This document shows positions 1-5,082 of a DNA stretch of 7,216 nucleotides, piece after piece. Every line of letters begins with the position of its first letter. The first letter of the stretch is position 1. Under the pieces are notes generated by a model that was not told where the DNA came from, did not search any database, and was given only the letters and a program-made list of their open reading frames with translations. The position numbers and the translations under genes were made by a program. Source of the stretch: an uncultured Erysipelotrichaceae bacterium (lineage in GTDB: Bacteria > Bacillota_I > Bacilli_A > RF39 > UBA660); NCBI GenBank assembly GCA_902796215.1, contig CADBNY010000082.1, forward strand, positions 1 through 7,216, given 5' to 3'.

Positions 1-30
1 AACAATATTATTTATTAGAAATATTTCTTT

Positions 31-1056
31 TTATTTTAAAAACATAGCATCTCCAAAAGAAAAGAAACGATATTTTTCTTCAACTGCTACCTTATAAGCG
101 TTTAATATATTTTCCTTACCAGCAAAAGCACTAACAAGCATTATTAAAGTCGATTTTGGCAAATGAAAATTCGTTATCAATGCATCAATTCCTTTAAAAT
201 TAAAACCTGGATAAATAAAGATATTAGTCCATCCAGAATATTCTCCAAATTGATCATGATCTCTTCGAATTGTCTCCAAAGTACGAGCTGTTGTTGTCCC
301 AACAGCAATAATACGATTCCCTCTTTTCTTTGTTTCATTTAACAATTCAGCAACTTCTTTTTTCATAGAATAAAATTCAGTATGCATCTCATGCTCTTCC
401 ACATTAGAAACTGAAACAGGTCGAAAAGTACCAAGACCAACATGAAGAGTAATATAACAAACATTGACTCCTTTATCTTCAATTCTTTTTAATAATTCTT
501 TTGTAAAATGAAGCCCTGCTGTTGGAGCAGCAGCACTACCTATTTCCCTTGCATAAACTGTTTGATATCTAGATTGATCTTTTAATTTTTCATGAATATA
601 AGGAGGAAGTGGCATAGTACCTAAAGTTTCCAATATTTCAAGTAATATTCCATTATATATTAATTTGAAATGTCGAATACCCTCATCTAATTCTTTAATA
701 CATTCTGCCTTTAATTTACCTTCTCCAAAGCAAACAATCGTACCTACTTTTATTCTTCTCGCAGGTTTAACCAAACACTCCCAATTATCCTTATCAATAT
801 TCTTTAATAAAAGTATCTCAATAACAGCACCAGTATCTTCTTTAACCCCAATAAGTCTAGCGGGTAAAACCTTAGAATCATTTAAAACTAAAGTATCACC
901 TTTATCAAGATAATCTATAATGTTATAAAATTTTTTATGTTCAACATCACCTGTTTTTTTATCAAGAACCAATAATCTAGACTCATCTCTTTTCTCTAAA
1001 GGAGTCTGTGCAATTAACTCTTCAGGCAGAACATAATCAAAATCATCTGTCGTCAT
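31..1056 (-). CDS. queA: S-adenosylmethionine:tRNA ribosyltransferase-isomerase QueA
   Basis: QueA transfers and isomerises the ribosyl part of S-adenosylmethionine onto preQ1-modified tRNA to give epoxyqueuosine at wobble position 34; it acts in the cytosol. The 341-residue product has the usual family length and is complete. Visible family motifs in order are LNDSKVLPARL (58-68), GSAAAPTAGLHFT (173-185), HVGLGTFRPV (205-214), HEMHTE (222-227), AVGTTTARTLE (251-261), TNFHLPKSTL (295-304) and YRFFSFGDAM (329-338). The start is supported by GAGGAGG at 1067-1061, four bases before ATG, and by the family-type N-terminus (DFDYVLPEELIAQ). It lies after ruvAB, as in many Firmicutes, but is separated from that unit by the ybjQ terminator and a 263-base gap, so it is probably transcribed from its own promoter. 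The usual partner tgt would be further left, outside the window. The stop codon is TAA at 33-31. Function is certain by family resemblance. Confidence 0.97.
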   Translation of the reverse strand: MTTDDFDYVLPEELIAQTPLEKRDESRLLVLDKKTGDVEHKKFYNIIDYLDKGDTLVLNDSKVLPARLIGVKEDTGAVIEILLLKNIDKDNWECLVKPARRIKVGTIVCFGEGKLKAECIKELDEGIRHFKLIYNGILLEILETLGTMPLPPYIHEKLKDQSRYQTVYAREIGSAAAPTAGLHFTKELLKRIEDKGVNVCYITLHVGLGTFRPVSVSNVEEHEMHTEFYSMKKEVAELLNETKKRGNRIIAVGTTTARTLETIRRDHDQFGEYSGWTNIFIYPGFNFKGIDALITNFHLPKSTLIMLVSAFAGKENILNAYKVAVEEKYRFFSFGDAMFLK

Positions 1057-1085
1057 AATACCTCCTCATGTTAATTTAATATTAC

Positions 1086-1114
1086 TTTATAATATTATAT
1101 TATAAAATAAGCAA
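1086..1114 (-). promoter_or_regulatory. candidate queA promoter
   Basis: Reading the minus strand, TTGCTT (1114-1109) is followed after 17 bases by TATAAA (1091-1086), which would start transcription about 20 bases before the queA ATG. The whole stretch 1081-1130 is almost pure A and T and contains several other TATAAT-like words, so the exact hexamers are uncertain. That a promoter lies here is inferred from the terminator upstream, which separates queA from ybjQ. No preQ1 riboswitch-like aptamer was recognised in the leader. Confidence 0.35.
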
Positions 1115-1179
1115 ATAATATAATTATTATCAGTTAAAAGAAAGATAAAAAAATTTTATAGATATAATTAACACAATCA

Positions 1180-1284
1180 TCCTTTTACAAACACTTTACC
1201 AACTATATTATTATTAAAATCTTATACTTCATCAACACTCATATGAAAATTAGCAGCAAAATTAGCCAAACCAGAGCTATTATA
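1180..1284 (-). pseudogene. possible decayed gene fragment, LysM-like
   Basis: Reading 1284 down to 1180 in one frame gives a protein-like stretch, SSGLANFAANFHMSVDEV, then a TAA stop (1224-1222), then DFNNNIVGKVFVKG before a TGA (1179-1177). Ignoring the stop, the pattern SG-L-xxFAxxFxMSVDEV-xx-NN-IVGKVFV loosely resembles a LysM peptidoglycan-binding domain, in which a short helix-loop-helix is followed by an asparagine pair and a closing strand. The frame has no start codon with a ribosome binding site and is broken twice, so if it is real it is a remnant. Its base composition is less extreme than the A/T-only sequence at 1081-1160, which fits former coding sequence. Chance similarity over about 35 codons cannot be excluded. 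It could instead be an untranslated leader of queA. Confidence 0.3.
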
Positions 1285-1287
1285 TCA
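1279..1287 (-). promoter_or_regulatory. extended -10 element (TGATATAAT)
   Basis: The minus strand carries a perfect extended -10 motif, TGnTATAAT, just downstream of the ybjQ terminator. No good -35 element is seen 17 bases upstream (TAGTTT at 1307-1302, inside the terminator hairpin). If active, it would give queA a leader of about 215 bases, or a short separate transcript across the possible gene remnant. In so AT-rich a region the match could be chance. Confidence 0.25.
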
Positions 1288-1295
1288 CATCCAAT

Positions 1296-1321
1296 AAAAA
1301 AAAACTACTTTAAAAGTAGTT
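1296..1321 (-). terminator. rho-independent terminator after ybjQ
   Basis: On the minus strand AACTACTT (1321-1314) and AAGTAGTT (1310-1303) form a perfect 8-bp stem with a three-base loop, followed directly by seven T (1302-1296). The left arm begins inside the ybjQ stop codon TAA (1322-1320). It ends the ruvA-ruvB-ybjQ unit and isolates queA. Confidence 0.8.
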
Positions 1322-1634
1322 ATTTTAATTTAACAGCTGTACCATAAGCAATAATTTCAGCAGCTCCCTGCATAACTGCAGAAGAACCAAATCTTATTCC
1401 AACAATTGCATCAGCACCTAATTCGGTAGCTTCATCAATCATTCTTTTTTGTGCTAAAAATCTAGCTTCATTTAACATTTCAGTATAACCTTTGATTTCA
1501 CCACCAACAATTGTCTTCATACCAGCCATAAAATCTCTACCAATATTTTTTGACTGTACAACTGTACCCTTAACAATACCTAGGCTTTCTTTTACTTCTT
1601 TCCCATGTACTGTATCAGTAGTAACTAAAATCAT
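1320..1634 (-). CDS. YbjQ/UPF0145 family protein
   Basis: This is a 104-residue member of the YbjQ (UPF0145, DUF74) family, small cytosolic proteins that form ring-shaped oligomers. The family is sometimes called a heavy-metal-binding domain, but its cellular role is not established. Recognisable features are the N-terminal strand with TTDTVHGKEV (5-14), GIVKGTVVQSKNIGRD (19-34), the central helix ending in AxxxMIDEATELGADAIVGIRF, and the C-terminal AxxIIAYGTAVKL strand. The length is that of a complete family member. The start is supported by AAAGGAG at 1647-1641, six bases before ATG. The gene begins 17 bases after ruvB stops, with no terminator between, so it is very likely the last gene of a ruvA-ruvB-ybjQ operon. 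Co-transcription with ruvAB does not by itself show a role in recombination. Confidence 0.9.
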   Translation of the reverse strand: MILVTTDTVHGKEVKESLGIVKGTVVQSKNIGRDFMAGMKTIVGGEIKGYTEMLNEARFLAQKRMIDEATELGADAIVGIRFGSSAVMQGAAEIIAYGTAVKLK

Positions 1635-1651
1635 ATAAATCTCCTTTCTAT

Positions 1652-2647
1652 CTATTTTTTCTCTATTCCTAAAATTTCATAGGCTTTATCAGTAACCACT
1701 CTACCTCTAGCAGTTCTTTTTAATAAACCAATTTGTAATAAATATGGTTCATAAACATCTTCAATAGTAGTAACTTCTTCGCCTATAGAACTACTAAGAG
1801 CTTCTATTCCAACAGGTCCACCATTAAATTTATTAATAATTGCAAGTAACAATTCTCTATCCGTAGCATCAAGCCCTATCTTATCAACCTTTAATCTATC
1901 TAAAGCTTCTTTAGTAACTTCCAAATTAATTATATCAAATTCTTTGACCATTGCAAAATCTCTAACTCTTTTAAATAATCTATTAGCAATTCTAGGAGTC
2001 CCCCTACTTCTAGTAGCAAGTTCTAAAGCAGCATCATCATTAATAGGCATTTCAAGAACTCTAGAAGTCCTTTTAATAATATCACTTAATTCATCAATAG
2101 AATAAAATTGTAATTTACTAATAATACCAAATCTATCCCTTAAAGGAGAAGATAAGTCCCCTGCTCTAGTAGTTGCTCCAACAAGAGTAAATGGAGGTAA
2201 ATCTATTTTTATATTACGACTATTTCCCTCACTACCGACAATAATATCCAGTGAAAAGTCTTCCATAGCAGGATATAAAATCTCCTCAATATATCTTGGC
2301 ATTCGATGTATTTCATCAATAAACAAAACATCTCCTGGCTCTAAAGAAGATAAAATGGCTGCCAAATCTCCACTTTTCTCAATACTAGGTCCACTTGCTG
2401 TTTTAATATTAGTTCCTAATTCATGAGCAATAATAAAAGCAAGCGTTGTTTTACCAAGTCCAGGAGGACCATATAATAAAACATGATCCAAGGCTTCTTT
2501 TCTTATTTTAGCAGCTTGTACAAACACCTTAATATTTTCTTTTACATCATTTTGACCAACGTACTCATCTATTGTTTCAGGTCGAATTGTATTATCCAAT
2601 GTATTATCATCAAATAATTTATAATTCTTTACAATACTCTCATCCAT
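1652..2647 (-). CDS. ruvB: Holliday junction branch migration ATPase RuvB
   Basis: RuvB is the AAA+ hexameric motor that, with RuvA, pulls DNA through Holliday junctions during recombination and fork repair. The 331-residue product is full length. It shows Walker A GPPGLGKTT (60-68), Walker B LFIDEIH (108-114), sensor 1 TLVGATTRAG (154-163), the arginine-finger segment SPLRDRFG (167-174), sensor 2 GTPRIANRL (216-224), and a C-terminal winged-helix DNA-binding domain (about 255-331) with GGPVGIEALSSSIGE and a typical end (ARGRVVTDKAYEILG). No catalytic residue is missing. A GAGGTGAT ribosome binding site (2660-2653) precedes ATG by five T. It follows ruvA by 38 bases in the same operon. As in most Firmicutes no ruvC lies nearby; resolution in such species usually falls to RecU, which is not seen here. 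Confidence 0.98.
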   Translation of the reverse strand: MDESIVKNYKLFDDNTLDNTIRPETIDEYVGQNDVKENIKVFVQAAKIRKEALDHVLLYGPPGLGKTTLAFIIAHELGTNIKTASGPSIEKSGDLAAILSSLEPGDVLFIDEIHRMPRYIEEILYPAMEDFSLDIIVGSEGNSRNIKIDLPPFTLVGATTRAGDLSSPLRDRFGIISKLQFYSIDELSDIIKRTSRVLEMPINDDAALELATRSRGTPRIANRLFKRVRDFAMVKEFDIINLEVTKEALDRLKVDKIGLDATDRELLLAIINKFNGGPVGIEALSSSIGEEVTTIEDVYEPYLLQIGLLKRTARGRVVTDKAYEILGIEKK

Positions 2648-2662
2648 AAAAAATCACCTCAA

Positions 2663-2692
2663 ATTATAATTCGCAAAAAATAAATTTATCGA
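2663..2692 (-). promoter_or_regulatory. weak candidate internal promoter before ruvB
   Basis: In the 38-base ruvA-ruvB gap the minus strand has a perfect TATAAT (2668-2663), with TCGATA (2692-2687) 18 bases upstream as a 4-of-6 match to TTGACA, partly inside the ruvA stop. It could give extra ruvB transcript. TATAAT sits in the palindrome AATTATAATT, and such words arise by chance in AT-rich DNA. Confidence 0.2.
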
Positions 2693-3249
2693 AGTAATAA
2701 TTTCAAAGCATCTTTTACTTGGTCCTCAATAGATAAAGACGTATCTACCCTGGCAAGAACCGGTTTCAATTCTTTTTCTTTATATCCTAATCCTATTAAA
2801 ACTTCTTTTAATTCATTTTCGTTATTAACTTCATCATCAGAAATACCAACACCAATAAATTCCAATTTACCTTTCAAATCTAAAATAATTTGTTTGGCAA
2901 GTTTATCTCCAATCTTAGGAAACTTCTTTAAATATAAAATATTTTCCCTTTCTATCGCATCCATTATTCCGTCAATAGATCCTACAGCCAAAATAGGCAA
3001 AGCCATTTTACAACCAAGCCCTTTAACACTAATTAACTTCAAAAACAACTCTTTCTCTTCTATTGTCTTAAACCCATATAAAAAATGCCCATCTTCTTGT
3101 ATTTGTTGATACACAAACATCTTATATTCAACACCAATTTCAAAAGAATATGGATTCGATACATATATCAAATACCCAACTCCATTATTTTCTAATGTTA
3201 TAGAATTATTTTTAATACCAGTCACAATACCTTTTATATAATCGTACAT
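2686..3249 (-). CDS. ruvA: Holliday junction DNA-binding subunit RuvA
   Basis: RuvA tetramers bind the Holliday junction and load RuvB. The 187-residue product is slightly shorter than the usual 200 or so. It has the N-terminal OB fold (about 1-62, starting MYDYIKGIVT), including the acidic-pin pair E52-D53 in the QEDGHFLYGF segment. Two helix-hairpin-helix motifs follow in the middle domain (SVKGLGCKMAL, 74-84; FPKIGDKLAKQI, 110-121), then an acidic linker (137-146) and the RuvB-contacting C-terminal domain (about 147-187, LIGLGYKEKE). The hairpins depart from the usual GVGPK and PGIGKKTA: the first reads GLGCK and the second PKIGDKLA, with Lys for the first Gly. The start is supported by TAGGTGAT just upstream of ATG. 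It is the first gene of ruvA-ruvB-ybjQ and has a clear promoter. Confidence 0.96.
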   Translation of the reverse strand: MYDYIKGIVTGIKNNSITLENNGVGYLIYVSNPYSFEIGVEYKMFVYQQIQEDGHFLYGFKTIEEKELFLKLISVKGLGCKMALPILAVGSIDGIMDAIERENILYLKKFPKIGDKLAKQIILDLKGKLEFIGVGISDDEVNNENELKEVLIGLGYKEKELKPVLARVDTSLSIEDQVKDALKLLLR

Positions 3250-3266
3250 CTTATCACCTAAAATTC

Positions 3267-3295
3267 ATTATAAACTAAAAAAACAATATAATCAA
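3267..3295 (-). promoter_or_regulatory. promoter of the ruvA-ruvB-ybjQ operon
   Basis: On the minus strand TTGATT (3295-3290) and a perfect TATAAT (3272-3267) are separated by 17 bases, the ideal spacing for the housekeeping sigma factor. It lies just after the terminator of the upstream unit. The predicted start of transcription, near 3260, falls at the edge of the ruvA ribosome binding site, giving a leader of only about ten bases. No LexA/DinR-like operator was recognised, so SOS control of ruvAB is not evident. Confidence 0.65.
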
Positions 3296-3335
3296 ACAAC
3301 AATAATAGAAATTTATTTCAAAAAGATTTCTTATT

Positions 3336-3357
3336 AAAAAAATAGGTTTCCCTATTT
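3336..3357 (-). terminator. rho-independent terminator of the yebC unit
   Basis: On the minus strand AAATAGG (3357-3351) and CCTATTT (3346-3340) form a 7-bp stem closed by a GAAA tetraloop, followed by four further T (3339-3336). The stop codon TAG of the membrane-protein gene (3354-3352) is inside the left arm. It separates yebC and the membrane protein from ruvA. Confidence 0.75.
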
Positions 3358-3891
3358 AAAAATTCTTTTAATATATTGTTTTGCTTGAATAAATCTATTC
3401 TGTAATGATTCTTTAAATTTTGGAACAATAGAAGGCAATATAAAAATAACAAGCCAAAAGCAATCATAATAATTACCTGTCAAAAAGGCATGAACTCCAA
3501 AATAAATAACAATTAATGCTAAAAATATCATACAAATCACAATAACTAAATTAGCAAAATCATTAAATTTTCTTTTTCCTTGAAAATCAATATTTTTCTT
3601 TTTAATAATTAAATCTGCTTTTTCCTGAAAGCGATGATACCTTTCTAATAATTCATCAATAGATGCAATTTTATCACTAGATTTATAAATATCTTCACGA
3701 TAAAGAATTGAAAAATCATCTTGAATGCTTAAGTCTACATTTTTATAATTATCAATATCTAAATCTATTGCAAACTCATCTGCAAATATTTTTAATATTC
3801 TATTTCGACATTTTATAGAAATAAAACTCGATTCATTAATATAGACTTTTAATTCTTTATTTATTTTTTGAAGCTTTTCTATATCACTCAT
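3352..3891 (-). CDS. unknown membrane protein with two C-terminal helices
   Basis: I do not recognise this 179-residue protein. Residues 1-110 are charged and soluble-looking, without a signal peptide. They contain a Lys/Glu-rich start, an acidic AIDLDIDNYKNVDLSIQDD stretch (41-59) and a likely helix with ELLERYHRFQEKADLIIKKK (80-99). Two hydrophobic segments follow (about 112-137 and 142-157), joined by a very short turn (TGNYYD), so they probably form a helical hairpin with both ends in the cytosol. A basic tail (158-179, ending KQYIKRIFK) follows. The start has GGGGTG five bases before ATG. The gene lies 15 bases after yebC and has a terminator at its own end, so it is the second gene of a yebC unit. 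It occupies the place between yebC and ruvA where B. subtilis carries bofC, but no similarity to BofC (a secreted protein) is seen. Confidence 0.85.
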   Translation of the reverse strand: MSDIEKLQKINKELKVYINESSFISIKCRNRILKIFADEFAIDLDIDNYKNVDLSIQDDFSILYREDIYKSSDKIASIDELLERYHRFQEKADLIIKKKNIDFQGKRKFNDFANLVIVICMIFLALIVIYFGVHAFLTGNYYDCFWLVIFILPSIVPKFKESLQNRFIQAKQYIKRIFK

Positions 3892-3906
3892 ATAGCACCC
3901 CTTTTT

Positions 3907-4629
3907 CTATTTTTCTTTTAAATTACAATAAACATCTTGAACATCATCTAAATCTTCTAATGTTTCAACTAATTTTAAAACTTTTTCTTCTCCTTCAGAA
4001 TCTAGCTCAACTTCCATAGTAGGAATATAAGTAAGTTCACACTCTAAAAATTCTTTTACTCCTGCTTCCTCTAATGAATCACGTACTTCTGTAAAAGATG
4101 ATTGATCTGTAGAAATAACATAATTATTATCTATTTTTTCAAAATCAAGTGCGCCTGCATCTAATGCTACCATCATCATTTCTTCCTCGTCATAATCACT
4201 TGGAATAATAATAGATCCACGTCTTTCAAACATATAACTAACAGATCCATCTGTGCCAAGATTACCCCCAGCTTTTGTAAAAGTACTTCTTACTTGAGAA
4301 GCTGTACGATTACGATTATCTGTCAAACAATCAACCATAAAGGCAACGCCACCATGTCCATATCCTTCATACCTTACTGTTTCATAATTTGCTCCATCAG
4401 TACCACCAGATGCCTTTTCAATTGCCTTTTGAATATTATCTTTAGGCATATTTTGAGCTTTTGCTTTATCAACAGCTAAACGTAGGGCTGCATTTTGTTG
4501 AGGATCAGGGCTTCCCCCTTTAACAGCAACCATAATTTCTTTTGCTAATTTTTGAAAAACTTTTCCACGTTGTTGATCTAATAAACCTTTTTTTCTATGA
4601 ATTGTAGCCCATTTAGAATGTCCACTCAT
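3907..4629 (-). CDS. yebC: YebC/PmpR/TACO1 family translation factor
   Basis: This is a full-length (240-residue) member of the YebC family. The family was long annotated as a transcriptional regulator, but recent work on bacterial YebC and mitochondrial TACO1 supports a role at the ribosome in relieving stalls at proline-rich sequences. The diagnostic N-terminus MSGHSKWATIHRKKG (1-15) marks the classical YebC subtype rather than the shorter YeeI type. RGKVFQKLAKEI (21-32), NMPKDNIQKAIEKASGG (60-76), the YEGYGHGGVAFMVDCLTDNRNRT segment (87-109) and FTKAGGNLGTDGSVSYMF (117-134) follow. The C-terminal part is acidic, including the MEVELDSEGEEK region (205-216). AGGAGG (4642-4637), seven bases before ATG, fixes the start. 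It heads a unit with the downstream membrane protein and diverges from the small plus-strand gene. Confidence 0.96.
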   Translation of the reverse strand: MSGHSKWATIHRKKGLLDQQRGKVFQKLAKEIMVAVKGGSPDPQQNAALRLAVDKAKAQNMPKDNIQKAIEKASGGTDGANYETVRYEGYGHGGVAFMVDCLTDNRNRTASQVRSTFTKAGGNLGTDGSVSYMFERRGSIIIPSDYDEEEMMMVALDAGALDFEKIDNNYVISTDQSSFTEVRDSLEEAGVKEFLECELTYIPTMEVELDSEGEEKVLKLVETLEDLDDVQDVYCNLKEK

Positions 4630-4664
4630 CTTATTACCTCCTCTTCATTTACGTAATCTATAAT

Positions 4665-4694
4665 ATCATATTAACAAAAAAAATGAAATGAAAA
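4665..4694 (-). promoter_or_regulatory. candidate yebC promoter
   Basis: The minus strand carries TTTTCA (4694-4689, 4 of 6 against TTGACA) and TATGAT (4670-4665, 5 of 6), 18 bases apart. A TATTAT at 4665-4660 is an alternative -10. The -35 word is the complement of the -35 region used by the divergent gene, so the two promoters would overlap. Confidence 0.45.
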
Positions 4695-4716
4695 CTTATC
4701 AGTTTTATTGTATAAT
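4688..4716 (+). promoter_or_regulatory. promoter of the DUF192-like gene
   Basis: ATGAAA (4688-4693, 4 of 6 against TTGACA) and a perfect TATAAT (4711-4716) are 17 bases apart. Transcription would start near 4723, so the leader before ATG at 4732 would be about nine bases and would begin at the GGTGA ribosome binding site. This also argues against the upstream TTG at 4708 as the start codon, since it lies before the predicted transcript. Confidence 0.6.
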
Positions 4717-4731
4717 AAATTTGGTGATTAC

Positions 4732-5055
4732 ATGTATATAAAAGTAAATAATAAAAAAATAAAAATATTAGAATACACAAAGTTAAAAGATAGATTTAAA
4801 TCTTTAAAATTTGTTTTGGACAAAATTGATTATGGTATTAAATTTCCTAAAAGACATTTAATTAGTACATACTTTTTCTGTCAAAAAGTAGATATCTGCA
4901 TCACAAATAAAGATAATATAATTATAAAATTATATGAAAATATAAAATCAGAAAAGAAAAAAATATTTTTAAAATCATACAATATATACTATTTACCATT
5001 AAATACATGCAAATATTTAAAAATAGGTGAAACTTTAATACCAAAAGAAAAGTAA
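4732..5055 (+). CDS. small DUF192-like protein, divergent
   Basis: The only plus-strand gene encodes 107 very basic residues with no signal peptide and no membrane segment. By pattern it resembles a divergent DUF192 domain. TKLKDRFKSLKFVL (15-28) matches the family's T-x-ER-x-x-GLM region. ISTYFFCQKVDICITNKDNII (44-64) matches the central strands usually reading WMKNTLIPLDVIFID-x-G-I. YYLPLNTCKYLKIGETL (86-102) matches the closing vLELpaG-x-x-GD segment. The strongly conserved WMKNT is replaced, here roughly by TYFFCQK. DUF192 has no firmly established function. The start at 4732 is preferred because GGTGA (4723-4727) lies just before it and the TTG at 4708 falls upstream of the predicted transcription start. 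The gene is monocistronic, divergent from yebC and convergent with the Hpt-receiver gene. The family assignment is by eye. Confidence 0.7.
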   Translation: MYIKVNNKKIKILEYTKLKDRFKSLKFVLDKIDYGIKFPKRHLISTYFFCQKVDICITNKDNIIIKLYENIKSEKKKIFLKSYNIYYLPLNTCKYLKIGETLIPKEK

Positions 5056-5082
5056 ATGAAACATCTACTTTTCTTATTTTTT
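5045..5082. terminator. bidirectional terminator between convergent genes
   Basis: AAGAAAAGTA (5045-5054) and TACTTTTCTT (5066-5075) form a perfect 10-bp stem. An A-C mismatch (5055/5065) is followed by three more pairs, ATG with CAT (5056-5058, 5062-5064), and an AAA loop. On the plus strand the stem is followed by ATTTTTT (5076-5082), a good U-tract. On the minus strand the right arm itself ends in CTTTT, a weaker tract. The plus gene's stop TAA (5053-5055) and the minus gene's stop TAA (5076-5074) both overlap the hairpin, so one element probably ends both transcripts. Confidence 0.8.

Noticed and set aside
17..28. Palindrome AGAAATATTTCT just after queA, as a terminator
   Set aside because: The possible stem is only about four AT-rich pairs and is not followed by a T-run on the minus strand, and queA is often co-transcribed with tgt.
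665..913. Plus-strand open frame inside queA
   Set aside because: It is antisense to a full-length, clearly recognised queA, and no ribosome binding site or family resemblance supports it.
1057..1295. preQ1 riboswitch or T-box in the queA leader
   Set aside because: No C-rich preQ1 aptamer pattern, T-box sequence or paired antiterminator/terminator was found; most of the proximal leader is A and T only.
1243..1373. Plus-strand open frame running across the ybjQ terminator into ybjQ antisense
   Set aside because: Its start is unsupported by a ribosome binding site, its translation is Lys/Ser-rich without resemblance, and it crosses an evident terminator hairpin.
2894..3109. Plus-strand open frame inside ruvA
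   Set aside because: It is antisense to conserved RuvA helix-hairpin-helix coding sequence and has no independent evidence.
3307..3331. Inverted AGAAAT/ATTTCT words upstream of the ruvA promoter as an operator
   Set aside because: The arms are short and AT-rich, several alternative pairings exist, and nothing like a known LexA/DinR box is present.
4294..4479. Plus-strand open frame inside yebC
   Set aside because: It is a shadow of the conserved YebC core, with Cys/Ile-rich low-complexity translation and no ribosome binding site.
4708..4731. Upstream TTG start for the DUF192-like gene
   Set aside because: The TTG directly precedes the TATAAT box (4711-4716) and would lie before the predicted transcription start. 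ATG 4732 has GGTGA just upstream.
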